The notes: generated by a model from the letters alone, not told the origin. A stretch of 64,000 nt of DNA from Catenulispora rubra (GCF_015356825.1 NZ_JAACYW010000012.1:1-64000), one strand, 5' to 3'. Positions 50,671-60,316 are shown, counted from the first letter of the stretch. Made by a program: numbers and translations.

Positions 50671-51230
50671 GCGGTGTCCAAGATCCCCGCGCCGCACGGA
50701 CCCGGGAGCGACTGCGTGCGGCGCTCTTCGAAGCCTGCGCCGAGCAGCCGCTGAGCGACGTCAGCGTCGCCGACGTCGTCCACCGCGCACACGTCGGCCG
50801 AGCCACGTTCTACCTGCACTACCAGGGGCTGGAAGACCTCGCCGTCGACGCGTGCGCGGACATCGTCCGAGAAGCGGTCGACGCACTGCACGCCTGGCGC
50901 GGAATCCCGGATCCTGAATCCCCGCCACCGGCCCTGGAGGAGTTCTTCACCGGACTGGACCAGCACCACACGGTCTACACCGCGCTCCTCACCCCGGGAG
51001 GCGGCGGCCCGCTCGGCATGGTCCTGCACCGGGATCTCAGGGAACGAAGTCGCGCGGAACGCGAACTGGCGGGAGCACCCGAAGCGGAACTGGTCGCGGC
51101 AGCGGTGGCCGGCACGTTCACGGGAGTGCTGGCCGACTGGCTGCACGGACTCGTACCCGGCACGGCGACCGAGGTGGCGGCTCGAGTCTGGCGTCTGCTC
51201 ATCGCGCTGCACCGCACGCGGCTCAGCTGA
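50667..51230 (+). CDS. TetR-family transcriptional regulator
   Basis: 187 residues from GTG 50667, overlapping the upstream stop by four bases. The N-terminal HTH is seen in RTRERLRAALFEACAEQPLSDVSVADVVHRAHVGRATFYLHYQGLEDLAVDA (about 10-61); the rest is the ligand-binding helical domain with AAAVAGTFTGVLADWL. It likely represses its own operon through the two sites at 50260-50296. Confidence 0.9.
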   Translation: MSGVQDPRAARTRERLRAALFEACAEQPLSDVSVADVVHRAHVGRATFYLHYQGLEDLAVDACADIVREAVDALHAWRGIPDPESPPPALEEFFTGLDQHHTVYTALLTPGGGGPLGMVLHRDLRERSRAERELAGAPEAELVAAAVAGTFTGVLADWLHGLVPGTATEVAARVWRLLIALHRTRLS

Positions 51231-51650
51231 AGCCGGGCGACGGCTCAGCTGTAACTTGAGCAACGGGGACGCCATCGGGCAGCGAAGCAGGCACACTTCA
51301 GCCCGCATGGCCAACAACGCAGAACCCACAACCCCGGTCAGCCGCCGCCGATCAACGCCAGCCGCAACAGCGTCCGCGACCGCCCGCTGTGCCGCCGCGA
51401 GCACCTTGGCGACTTCCGCAAGCCGATCGGCATGCGTCTCGCACCGACCACCGCCGGTCGGCACCTTGCACGGCCTCGCCGGGCACGCCGATGCCGGCTG
51501 TCCCAAGCGATCGCGGCACCCGCGCTGAGCAGCAGCACACTGATCATCGCCAGCTCCGGCAGTGCTGAGGACACGCCGACACGAGTAATGCGCGCTACGC
51601 CGATCATGGGATTGACCTCAGTGGATGCTCGACGTTTGGGGTAATTCCGT
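51231..51650. other. Unassigned region, possibly a disrupted leftward gene
   Basis: No intact gene. On the minus strand, an ATG at 51607 opens a membrane-helix peptide (VGVSSALPELAMISVLLLS). Soon after, a different frame carries a plausible soluble segment (ETHADRLAEVAKVLAAAQRA, then LTGVVGSALLAMRAEVCLLR). A frameshift would join them. It may be a decayed small membrane protein gene. Confidence 0.3.
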
Positions 51651-52688
51651 CTAGCCTCCCGGCACCAGAACCGCCCGTCCGCCGACGCGTCCATCAGCCA
51701 CCGCAGCCATCGCCTCCGCCGCCGCCTCCAACGAGAACGTCTCCGTGCTCAGCGTGACGCGTCCGGCGGCGGCCAGGGCCATCAGCTCGCCGAGTTCCGC
51801 GTGCGTGCCGATCTGGTTGCCGAGGATGGTCAACTCCCTGTTGATCATGTCCAGGTGCTCGATGCGCGCGCCGCCGCCGTAGCCGACGATCGAGTAGACG
51901 GCGCCCTTGGCCAGCATGCGCAGTGCCTGCTGCGGGACGTCGCCCTCGCCGACCAGATCGAGCACCGCCTGGGCACCGCGGCCGGCGGTCAGGTCGAGGA
52001 CCGCGTCGGCGGCGGCTTCGGCGGGGAGCGCGATGACGTCGTCGGCTCCCAGCTCGCGGGCAGTCTGAGCGCGCGCCTCGTCCGGCTCCACGACGACCAC
52101 GCGGGCCGGCGTCAGGATCTTCAGCAGCTGCACCGCGATCTGCCCCACACCGCCGGAGCCGAGACAGACCACGGTCGCGCCGACACCCGCGAACGGCGTC
52201 AGCCGCTGCACCGCGTGCATCGCCGTCAGCCCCGCGTCGGCGAACGGCGCCAGGCGGGCCGGCGACGCCTCCGGCGCCAGCTTCACCAACGCCCGCGCCG
52301 AGGTGCGCATCAGCTCCGCGTAGCCGCCGGGCCAGCCGTCGACGCCGGGGAAGCGCCACGTCGCGCAGTGCATGTCGGCGCCGCGGCGGCAGGCGTCGCA
52401 GAACCCGCAGGTGACCGCCGGGTGCACGATCACCGGATCGCCGACCGCCAGGTGCGACACCCCGCCGCCGACGGCCTCGACCCAGCCCGCGTTCTCGTGC
52501 CCCAGCGTCAGCGGCAACCGCTGCGAGAACGCCGCTTCCAGGCCGCCCTCGACGATGTGCAGGTCGGTCCGGCAGATCCCCGCGCCCGCGATGCGGACCA
52601 CCACGTCCTGCGGTCCCTCGACCACCGGCTCCGGCACGTCCACGACCTCGACCGGCCGCCCGAATCCGACCACTTGTGCCGCGCGCAT
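51651..52688 (-). CDS. Zinc-dependent alcohol dehydrogenase (MDR superfamily)
   Basis: 345 residues. Catalytic zinc ligands in GAGICRTDLHIVEGG and LTLGHENAGWVE, structural zinc cysteines in VTCGFCDACRRGADMHC, and the cofactor motif VVCLGSGGVGQIAVQLLK near 175-190. It oxidises alcohols with NAD(P)+. Its start is 4 bp after the stop of the alpha-galactosidase gene, so it belongs to the same operon, where it may oxidise a sugar-derived or linked alcohol. The substrate is unknown. Confidence 0.92.
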   Translation of the reverse strand: MRAAQVVGFGRPVEVVDVPEPVVEGPQDVVVRIAGAGICRTDLHIVEGGLEAAFSQRLPLTLGHENAGWVEAVGGGVSHLAVGDPVIVHPAVTCGFCDACRRGADMHCATWRFPGVDGWPGGYAELMRTSARALVKLAPEASPARLAPFADAGLTAMHAVQRLTPFAGVGATVVCLGSGGVGQIAVQLLKILTPARVVVVEPDEARAQTARELGADDVIALPAEAAADAVLDLTAGRGAQAVLDLVGEGDVPQQALRMLAKGAVYSIVGYGGGARIEHLDMINRELTILGNQIGTHAELGELMALAAAGRVTLSTETFSLEAAAEAMAAVADGRVGGRAVLVPGG

Positions 52689-52692
52689 CCCC

Positions 52693-54912
52693 TCATCCTT
52701 CCCGCACCAGGTGCACCATCGTGCTGACCGGGTCCCCGCCGCCGAGCGCCATCGGCAGTCCCCGGCTCAGCAACACCGCGCCGTGGTGCACGATGCCGCT
52801 CCCCACGTCGCGATACCGCCCGCCGGCGTCGACGCCGCGTAGCACCACCGGCCGCTCCATCTGCGCGAACCGCCGCTCCCGCCGATAGACGAACACCACC
52901 GCCTCCGAACGGTCTGCGGCCACGTATTCGGCCCCGCTCAGGTCTCCGGAAGCGTTGCCGTGCGTGTACCGCACGCCGTGCTGCACGACGGGACGGATCC
53001 GCTTGTAGGCGGCCACCATCTCGCGCGCCGTCACCAGTTCCTCCTCGCTCCACTCCGCGAGGTCGCCGCCGATCCCCAGCACGCCGGACATCGCCACGTG
53101 GAACCGGAACTCCAGCGGCATCCGCCGGCCGGTGTGCGGGTTCGGCGAGTCGGTCACCCACGCCGACATCACCCGCGCCGGGTACACCTGCGCGAAGCCC
53201 TCCTGGATCGCCAGCCGGTCCAGCGCGTCGGTGTTGTCCGACGTCCAGACCTGGTCGACGCGCGCCAGCATCCCGGCGTCGAGACGTCCTCCGCCGCCGC
53301 TGCACGACTCGATCCGGAGTGACGGATGACCGGCGCGCAGCTTGTCCAGCAAGGCGTACAGGTTCTCGACGTACCTGCGCCAGACGAGATCGCCGCCGCC
53401 GTTACCGGCCTCCGGCCACCCCACCTCCGTGAACGGCCGGTTCATGTCCCACTTCAGGAACCCGATGTCGTTCTCGGCGACCAGCCGGTCCAGCCATTCG
53501 TGGACCCACTCGGCCACGTCCGGCCGGGCCAGGTTCAGCACCAGCTGGTTCCGGTGCTCACTGCGTTGCCGAAAGGGCTGGTGCAGCACCCAGTCGGGAT
53601 GCTCGCGATACAGATCAGAGTCCGGATTCACCATCTCCGGCTCGACCCACAGCCCGAAGTCCATCCCCAGCTCACGGACGCCCTTGACCAGCGGCGCGAG
53701 GCCGTCGGGGAAGCGGTCCGGGTTGGGCCACCAGTCCCCCAGGCCGGTCCGGTCGGAGGTGCGGGAGCCGAACCAGCCGTCGTCCATGACGAACAGCTCG
53801 ACGCCGATCCCCGCCGCCTGCCGGGCGAGCGCCAGTTGTCCTTCTAGGGAGACGTCGAATCCCGTCGCCTCCCACGAGTTGTAGACGACCGGCCGCAGTT
53901 CCTCCGCGTGCGGCAGCACATGGTCCAGCACGTACGCGTGCCAGGCCTGCGAGGCCGCGTCGAAGCCGCCATCGGTCCAGATGCCCGCGCTGACCGGAGT
54001 CGTCAGCACCTCGCCAGGCGCCAGCGGCCACACCGCGCCGTCGGGCCCGAAGCCCGCCGCGACGACGGTCCGGTCGGCGGACGTGCGCTCGACCGTGATC
54101 TGCCAGCTCCCGCTCCACGCCAGCGCGCATCCGAAGACCTGGCCGTGCGTCGCGCCGGCGGTGCCGTCGTCGACCATGACCCACGGGTTCGCATGGTGGC
54201 CGGTGATGCCGCGACGGCTGGTCAGCAGCGTTTCGCCGAACGGTGGCGACGACCGATGCAGCCGGGTTTCGGCGGCCCACCGCCCGCGCACCTGGCTCAG
54301 CCGGTAGTCGGCCAGCGGCGGCAGCGTCCACGACGCGGAGTCCGCTCGCAGGATACTGATGATCTCCTCACCAGCCGATCCCGTGTGCCGCAGGACCAAC
54401 CGCCGTTCGATCACCGGGCTACCGCTGCGAACCCGGTACCGGCTTTCCACAGCCAGTGGATAGTGGCGGTCGGCGAAGCTCAGGACGAGCTCGGCCGTGT
54501 CCTCGGTATCAGAGTTCTCAATGAGTGCTGAGACGAACTCCAACTCCAGTTCCCGTGTCCCGTCCGCAAAACGCACTGCCAGCTGCGCGTGACCGAACTG
54601 GAACGCCGCGCCGACCGCCAGTTCCAGCGGTCCCTCGACGTCCTCCTCGAAAGGCCAGGCGCCGCCGTGCCCGACGGCCCCGAACCCGGGCGCCGCAGCG
54701 CCGGCAGTCACCGGCACCGAGACCCCGACCAGCGCCGCGGCCTGCTCCAACCCCAGCTCGCGTCCCCAATGCGCCGACAGCAGCCGGTCGCGGGCGTCCA
54801 ACCGCAGCACCGCGCACGACCGGCCGGCGGTCACCACCCAGGCCCTAGCCCCTGAAATCGACCTAGCTCCTGAAATCGACACAGCCCCGGGAATCGACCG
54901 AATGAGCGTCAT
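52693..54912 (-). CDS. Alpha-galactosidase, glycoside hydrolase family 36
   Basis: 739 residues from ATG 54912 with AAAGGG 5 bp upstream. GH36 hallmarks: ELFVMDDGWFGSRTSDRTGLGDWWPNPDRFPDGL, the nucleophile Asp in FLKWDMNR (near 488), SCSGGGGRLDAGMLARVDQVWTSDNTDALDRL with the acid/base Asp (near 555), and PHTGRRMPLEFRFHVAMSG. It removes alpha-galactose from raffinose-type oligosaccharides inside the cell (no signal peptide). The N-terminus contains a 6-residue duplication from an 18-bp tandem repeat (54844-54897). It follows an ABC sugar permease gene by 10 bp. Confidence 0.95.
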   Translation of the reverse strand: MTLIRSIPGAVSISGARSISGARAWVVTAGRSCAVLRLDARDRLLSAHWGRELGLEQAAALVGVSVPVTAGAAAPGFGAVGHGGAWPFEEDVEGPLELAVGAAFQFGHAQLAVRFADGTRELELEFVSALIENSDTEDTAELVLSFADRHYPLAVESRYRVRSGSPVIERRLVLRHTGSAGEEIISILRADSASWTLPPLADYRLSQVRGRWAAETRLHRSSPPFGETLLTSRRGITGHHANPWVMVDDGTAGATHGQVFGCALAWSGSWQITVERTSADRTVVAAGFGPDGAVWPLAPGEVLTTPVSAGIWTDGGFDAASQAWHAYVLDHVLPHAEELRPVVYNSWEATGFDVSLEGQLALARQAAGIGVELFVMDDGWFGSRTSDRTGLGDWWPNPDRFPDGLAPLVKGVRELGMDFGLWVEPEMVNPDSDLYREHPDWVLHQPFRQRSEHRNQLVLNLARPDVAEWVHEWLDRLVAENDIGFLKWDMNRPFTEVGWPEAGNGGGDLVWRRYVENLYALLDKLRAGHPSLRIESCSGGGGRLDAGMLARVDQVWTSDNTDALDRLAIQEGFAQVYPARVMSAWVTDSPNPHTGRRMPLEFRFHVAMSGVLGIGGDLAEWSEEELVTAREMVAAYKRIRPVVQHGVRYTHGNASGDLSGAEYVAADRSEAVVFVYRRERRFAQMERPVVLRGVDAGGRYRDVGSGIVHHGAVLLSRGLPMALGGGDPVSTMVHLVREG

Positions 54913-54921
54913 GAATCCCTT

Positions 54922-55745
54922 TCAGCCCTTGACCGCGCCGCCGGTCAGGCCCTTGACGAAGTGCTTCTGCAACAGGAAGTAGAAGACGACCACCGGCAGG
55001 GCCGCCAGGAACATCAGGCCGAACAGCTGGCCGTAGTTGGACTGGTGCTCGCCGAGGGCCCGGTACACGCCGACGGTGACCGTGGTCCCGCCGACCGGCC
55101 CGAGGATGATCAGCGGATCCAGGAAGTCGTTCCAGATCCACACCCCGAGGAAGATCAGCACGCTCGCCGTCGCCGGCCGCAGCAGCGGGAAGACGACCGT
55201 CCAGAACGTGCGCCAGCGTCCGGCGCCGTCCAGCGCGGCGGCCTCCTCCAGCTCGATCGGGATCGAGCGGATGAAGCCGGCGAACACGAACACGCCGAAC
55301 GGGATGTAGTACCCGACGTTGAACGCGACCATCCCGGTCAGTGTCGACATCAGGTGGGTCAGCCGCAGGATCCGCACCACCGGGACCAGGATCACCTGCG
55401 GCGGGACCATCAGACCGGCCAGCAGCACCAGCAGTGTCACGCGGGCGAACCGGCTGCGGGTGCGGGCCAGGTAGTGGCCGAGCGTCGCCGACAGCAGGGC
55501 CAGCACGACGATCGAGACCGTCGTGATCTCGGCGCTGTTGATCAGGCCGTCCCAGTAGAGGTTGTCCGGCCGGTCCAGCGCCGCCTTCAGGTTGTCCAGG
55601 GTCGGCGGCCACGGCACCGACGCCGGGGAGCCGGTGATGTGGCCGCCGGGCTTGAACACGTTCACCACGACCAGGTACAGCGGGACCGCGAAGACCGCCG
55701 TGACGACCAGCGCGACCAGCGGCCGCACCCACGGCGCGCGGGACT
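54922..55745 (-). pseudogene. Carbohydrate ABC transporter permease (MalG type), 5' end lost at a junction
   Basis: Five to six hydrophobic helices and the EAA loop (IPIELEEAAALDGAGRWRTFWTVVFPLLRP) define the MalG-type permease; the C-terminus is intact (FYFLLQKHFVKGLTGGAVKG). Upstream of the first helix (PLVALVVTAVFAVPLYLVVVN) the frame runs straight into antisense of the peptidase gene without an ATG. A GTG at 55726-55728 just before helix 1 could still give a nearly full permease. The partner permease and sugar-binding protein genes that should precede it are absent, so the transporter is incomplete. Confidence 0.75.
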
Positions 55746-55755
55746 CGTCGCGGCG

Positions 55756-56952
55756 GGCGGCCCCGGCGGCTCGGGCCTGGACTACCCGGGCCAGATGGCC
55801 AAAGAGCTCCCCTCCGCCGTACTGGGCTCCTACGACCTGATCGGCTTCGACGAACGCGGCGTCGGCAACAGCACACCGGTGAGCTGCGACCTCCCCACCG
55901 CCGACCGCGCCGCCGAGCTCAACTACCCCTTCCCGGCCCCCGACGGCTCGATCACCGCCAACCTCGCCTTCGCCCACACCGTCGCCGACGACTGCGCGGC
56001 GGCCGGCGGCCCCTACCTGGCGGACATCAGCACCGCCGACTCCGCACGCGACCTGGACCGCATCCGCGCCGCCCTGGGCGAGCACAAGATCTCCTACCTC
56101 GGCAACTCCTACGGCACGTACCTCGGCCAGGTCTACGCGAGTCTGTTCCCCACGCACGCCGACCACGTGGTCCTGGACAGCACGGTGGCCCCCGGCGGCG
56201 TCCGCGAGGGCATCAGCCTGTTCAGCCAGGGCGCGGCCCAGACCTTCCCGGCACTGGCCGCCTACCTGGCCGCCCGCGACGCCACCCTGCACCTCGGCGC
56301 CACCCCCGCCGCCGTCCGCGCCACCTATTTCCGCCTGACGGCCGACCTCGACAAGTCCCCGCTGACGCTCCCCGACGGCCTGGTCTTCGACGGCAACAGC
56401 CTGCGCGCCCTGACGTACTCCTCGCTGACCAACCCGAGCTACTACCCGCTGGCGGCTCACGCCTGGCAGCTGGCCGCGACCCGGGCCACCGCCGTCCCGG
56501 GCGGCCAGTCCAGCCAACCCAGTCAGTCCAGCCCCGGCCTGCCTTTGGTGATCCCGGACAACTTCATCGCCGCCCAAGACGCCGTGATCTGCGGCGACTC
56601 AGCTTGGCCCAGCGACCCGTCCTACTACGCGTCCCGCACGGCCGCCGACCGCCAGCGCTACCCGCTCACCAACGGCATGTCGGGCAACGTCTGGCCCTGC
56701 GCGTTCTGGCACTACCGCCCGACCGAGCCGCCGGTCCGCCCCAACCCGGACGGCCCGCGCGACGTGCTGATGCTGCAGAACCTCCACGACCCCGACACCG
56801 CGTACGCGGGCGCCCGCCAGACCCTGCTCGCCTTCGGGCACCGGGCCGCCATGGTCACCCTCGACGCGTCCGGGCACGGCGTGGACTTCACGGATCCGCG
56901 CGTCACCGGACCGCTCACCGCGTTCCTGCTCACGGACCGCCTGCCCGACTGA
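55756..56952 (+). pseudogene. Secreted alpha/beta-hydrolase peptidase (tripeptidyl aminopeptidase type), 5'-truncated
   Basis: Starts abruptly within the oxyanion motif GGPGGSGLDYPGQM. The nucleophile elbow is in YLGNSYGTYLGQVYASLFPTH, the Cys-containing C-terminal TAP domain in NVWPCAFWHYRP, the Asp in QNLHDPDTAYAGARQTL and the His in SGHGVDF. Intact relatives (SlpD/SlpE, Tap) have about 100 more N-terminal residues including a signal peptide. None remain here, so the product could not be exported. It is fused head-to-head with the truncated permease. The terminator at 56984-57025 is intact. Confidence 0.82.
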
Positions 56953-56983
56953 CGCATCGCGATCAGCTCACGCATCCCCGCCG

Positions 56984-57025
56984 CCTGTCGGCCGCGCGCG
57001 CCTCCCGTTGCGCGCGACCGACAGG
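56984..57025. terminator. Terminator between the peptidase remnant and the EF-hand gene
   Basis: 16-bp stem with one mismatch: 56984-56999 with 57010-57025, 10-nt loop, followed by TCTTCC. Placed between two convergent genes, it can serve both. Confidence 0.8.
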
Positions 57026-57038
57026 TCTTCCACTTCCA

Positions 57039-57086
57039 AGCAAGGCCGAGCCCAAGCACGGCCGATCCCCAGCAAGGCCGACCCGC
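57039..57086. repeat. 16-bp tandem repeat, three copies
   Basis: Units AGCAAGGCCGAGCCCA, AGCACGGCCGATCCCC and AGCAAGGCCGACCCGC in a row, directly 3' of the EF-hand gene. Non-coding. Confidence 0.8.
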
Positions 57087-57109
57087 CGCCCCACCGATCC
57101 AGCGCAGCC

Positions 57110-57331
57110 TCAGCCCGCCATCATGGCCTGGAACTCGGCCAGGCTCAGTGTCCCGTCGTTGTCGGTGTCACCGGTGCTGATCCGCTCGGCGGCGTCCTCG
57201 ACGGTGACGTCCTCGCCGAGCTCGGCGAGCGCGTCCTTGAGTTCCTCAGCCGTGATCAGGCCGTCGCCGTCCAGATCGAACAACTGGAACACCTTCTCCA
57301 CGTCCTCCGGTGCTTTCCCATGCTGTCCCAC
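57110..57331 (-). CDS. EF-hand calcium-binding protein (two EF hands, 73 aa)
   Basis: GTG 57331 with GGGAGG 7 bp upstream, preferred over ATG 57346. Two canonical 12-residue loops: DLDGDGLITAEE and DTDNDGTLSLAE, with acidic positions 1, 3, 5 and 12 in place, so both should bind Ca2+. The size and layout match small actinomycete calmodulin-like proteins (CabB/CabD type), which act as cytoplasmic calcium buffers or sensors. No obvious partner. A CcbP-like protein, also of a calcium-binding family, is encoded 12 kb away. Confidence 0.9.
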   Translation of the reverse strand: MGQHGKAPEDVEKVFQLFDLDGDGLITAEELKDALAELGEDVTVEDAAERISTGDTDNDGTLSLAEFQAMMAG

Positions 57332-57392
57332 AGGCCTGCCTCCCATGATCGTTCCCAGGTCGATGTCCGGACACGATATCGCGTGACCTCAA

Positions 57393-59774
57393 CTACAACG
57401 CATCACGCAGCGCCCGGGCACGCGGATCTGCGAACTCCCCCAGCAACGTCACCGCCTCTTCACGCGCACTTTGCGCCTTATCCACCTGCCCCGTCTGTTC
57501 CAGCGCGCCGGCAAGATGGCGCAGGACCACGGCCTGCTCGAAACCATTGAGCAGATGCGGCGAGCCGGCCGTGATCGCCGTCCGATGAAAGTCGACGGCC
57601 TCCTCGGAACGCCCCAGGGCCAGCAGCGCCTGGCCCACAGCGTCGATGGCGATCACTTCGCGCAAACGGTCCCCGAGGTCCCGTGCCAGAGCCGCCGATC
57701 GTGAGTTCTCTTCCAGAGCCTGCTCAAAGCGACCCGCCGCGAGTTCCTGATCGGCATGTTCACGCAGGATGGCGTACGTCAGCGTCTGAAAGACGATCCC
57801 GGACTCCATGATCTCGCTCGCGGCAGCCAGATGTGCCCCGGCCTGGACGAGATCGCCCGCCTCGCGGCTGGTCCGCGCCAACGCGAGATACGGATCGATG
57901 AGCGTGTACGCGTCAGCATCCGCCGCGCGGTAGTGCTCCAAGGCCTTCTCGGCATGCTCGACGGCGAGCTGAGGCAGTCCCATCCCGTCATAGACGGTCG
58001 CGAGGTTGTCGTGGGCCACGCCGTACCAAGCGAGGTCGCCGTGTTGCTCGGCCAGGGCGAGTGTCTTCTCGAACATGGCGATGGCCGAATCCAGATGACG
58101 GCGGCGCAAGTGGCACAAGCCCAGGGCGTTCGCCGTGCGCAGGACCCCGCTCCAGTCCCCGACCGACGAATACAGCGCAAGCGCCTCGTCGTAGCTCGCT
58201 TCGGCCCGCTCCAGATCCCGCGCAGCCCGGTACGCGGCGCCGAGGCTGTGCAGGAGCGCGGCCTGCCCGGTCACGTCACCGTCGGCGCGGGCCGCCTCCA
58301 GACCCTGACGCGCCGTCTGCGACCAGTCGTTCAGCACGCCGTACGCGTCGTGCAGAGGAAACAGGATGGCCGGCAACTGCCAAGCGAGCGTCAAGAACCC
58401 CGCGTCGGCAGCGCTTTGTACGGCCGTGGCCAGGTTGGCCCGCTCAGAGGCATACCAACTCATGGCCTCCGCCGGGGACTCGAACGTAGGTATCTGGAGA
58501 TACGGATCCGGCGGCTCCAAGACGACTGACGGAACCAGGGACTGGGTCGCGGCGACAGCGGCATACGCGGTGTGCAGGTACCACTCGATCGCACGCTTCA
58601 ACGCCGCGGCCCGGTCCTCCGGGCTTTCGTCGCTGGCGACCTGACTCAAGGCATAGGCGCGCAACAAATCATGGAACTGATAGCGGTCGGGGCCGGTCTG
58701 CTCCAGCAGGTGTGCACCGACCAGCAAGTCGACGAGCCCCCTGGCCCGACGCTCGTCATCGCCGACCAGCGCCACGGCCACTCCGGACCCGAACTCCGGA
58801 CCGGGATGCAGGCCCAGACGCCGAAACGCCTTGGCCGCCGGCGCCGGCAGCGCGCGGTACGACCAGGCGAACACCGATCGCACCGCGTCGGCGTCGACGT
58901 TGTCCTCCACCGACAGCGCGCTCCACAACGACGACTCGCTGCGCAGATCCGCGATCAGAGCGCGCAACGGCATCATGGGCCTGACAGCGGCACGTTCGGC
59001 CACGATGCGCAGCGCCAGCGGAAGCCGCGCGCACAGGTCGACCAGCTCGGCCACCTGCTCGGGCGGGTCGGGCTCGCGGTAGGTGGTCGTGGCGGCGACG
59101 AAGAGGGCGACCGCCTCGTCCCGGTCCAGGAGGCCGAGGGTGATGCGGTGCGCGCCTTCGCGTGCGGTCAGGCCGGAGAGCCTGCCCCGCGTGGTGACCA
59201 GGACCAGGCACTCCGCGCCGCCGGGCAGCAGCGGACGGACCTGGCCGGCCGTGACGGCGTTGTCCAGGACGATCAGGATCCTGCGGTCGGCCAGCAGCGT
59301 GCGGTAGAGCTCGGCGCGCTCCTCCAGGTCGGCTGGAATCGACGCGGGCGGAACGCCCAGCGCGTGCAGGAAGCGTTCGAGCGCTGCGGACGGAGCCAGC
59401 GGCGCTCCCGGGTCGTAGCCGCGCAGGTTCACGAACAGCTGCCCGTCGGGGAACTTCTCGCGGACGTCGTGCGCGAAGCCGACCGCCAGCGACGTCTTGC
59501 CGACCCCGGCGGTGCCGGCGATGAGGAGCATGCCCTTCGCCCCGGACCCGCCCAGCGCCCAGCCCCGCAGGAGTCCGAACTCCCGCTCGCGGCCTACGAA
59601 CACTGACACCGCGGCGGGCAGTTGGCGCGGACGCGGCACGACGCCGCCGGCCTCGGCCGGGTGGATGTGGATGCCGCCGGTGATGTCGCGCGCCTGCACC
59701 ACGTCCCGGGCCGTGCCCGAAAGCCAGGAGGACACCCCGTCGGCACCCGGATCGCTCGGTCCTCCGTGCGCCAC
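57393..59774 (-). CDS. NB-ARC ATPase with TPR repeats (AfsR/STAND-like regulator without DNA-binding domain)
   Basis: 793 residues. Residues 18-38 carry SGTARDVVQARDITGGIHIHP, a motif seen at the front of many actinobacterial STAND proteins. The NB-ARC domain has Walker A GTAGVGKT (87-94) and Walker B ILIVLD ending at Asp170, then a PLALRI (GLPLA-like) motif. The C-terminal 300 residues are TPR repeats (YGVAHDNLATVYDGMGLPQLAVEHAEKALEHY). Unlike AfsR there is no SARP/BTAD N-terminus, so it is probably a signalling switch whose effector is encoded elsewhere. Confidence 0.9.
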   Translation of the reverse strand: MAHGGPSDPGADGVSSWLSGTARDVVQARDITGGIHIHPAEAGGVVPRPRQLPAAVSVFVGREREFGLLRGWALGGSGAKGMLLIAGTAGVGKTSLAVGFAHDVREKFPDGQLFVNLRGYDPGAPLAPSAALERFLHALGVPPASIPADLEERAELYRTLLADRRILIVLDNAVTAGQVRPLLPGGAECLVLVTTRGRLSGLTAREGAHRITLGLLDRDEAVALFVAATTTYREPDPPEQVAELVDLCARLPLALRIVAERAAVRPMMPLRALIADLRSESSLWSALSVEDNVDADAVRSVFAWSYRALPAPAAKAFRRLGLHPGPEFGSGVAVALVGDDERRARGLVDLLVGAHLLEQTGPDRYQFHDLLRAYALSQVASDESPEDRAAALKRAIEWYLHTAYAAVAATQSLVPSVVLEPPDPYLQIPTFESPAEAMSWYASERANLATAVQSAADAGFLTLAWQLPAILFPLHDAYGVLNDWSQTARQGLEAARADGDVTGQAALLHSLGAAYRAARDLERAEASYDEALALYSSVGDWSGVLRTANALGLCHLRRRHLDSAIAMFEKTLALAEQHGDLAWYGVAHDNLATVYDGMGLPQLAVEHAEKALEHYRAADADAYTLIDPYLALARTSREAGDLVQAGAHLAAASEIMESGIVFQTLTYAILREHADQELAAGRFEQALEENSRSAALARDLGDRLREVIAIDAVGQALLALGRSEEAVDFHRTAITAGSPHLLNGFEQAVVLRHLAGALEQTGQVDKAQSAREEAVTLLGEFADPRARALRDAL

Positions 59775-59931
59775 GGATCCCCCCTCCTGCGCCCGCCGAG
59801 CTGCGACGGGCCCCCTCTTGCAGGATAATCAGAGTTCTACGATCCGCCAGTGGGGATTTCGGCCGCGTGCGACCCCGCCGGGGAAATCCCCGAGGCGGGG
59901 CCGCGTCGCCTACCGCAAGCCGGAGGCCTGC

Positions 59932-60147
59932 CTAGCAGGGCATCTCGAACTCGTGGTTGAACACCCCGAGCTCGAAGGCCTCCCACTCGGCCCGGTCGAA
60001 CACCAGCTCCGGCCCGCCGGACACCCGGCTGTTCCGGACCCGCGCCTCCGCCGCGCCGTCCTGCCCGACGACGAACTGCACCTCGACGCAGTTGGCCGTG
60101 CTGTTACTGAAACTGGACTTGATCCAGCCCTGACACTGTGGACCCAT
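59932..60147 (-). CDS. DUF397 domain protein (71 aa)
   Basis: ATG 60147 with GGAAG 7 bp upstream. Nearly the full length matches DUF397: WIKSSFSNSTANCVEVQFVV, then VRNSRVSGGPELVFDRAEWEAFELGV. Such proteins (BldB/WhiJ-associated type) usually sit beside a DUF5753 XRE regulator. Here none is adjacent. The nearest is the small double-HTH protein at 60936 on the other strand. Probably the small partner in a regulatory pair, now orphaned or acting in trans. Confidence 0.88.
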   Translation of the reverse strand: MGPQCQGWIKSSFSNSTANCVEVQFVVGQDGAAEARVRNSRVSGGPELVFDRAEWEAFELGVFNHEFEMPC

Positions 60148-60316
60148 GGCCCGCTTCCTCCCGTGAGAACCCCGCGCCCCCGGAGCCGATCCCCGGCCCG
60201 GCGCTGCTGCCGCAGACCTCCGTCTTTGGTGGCCCCGAACGTGGCCTGCACAGGAGGATTTCCACGCGAGGTTGCAGATCTGCTTGCCGAAGTCCTTGAC
60301 GACTGACTTGCAGAAC

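Noticed and set aside
55760-56577. 551-residue permease fusion extending to 56577
   Set aside because: The added part is antisense to the peptidase remnant; the open frame results from high GC.
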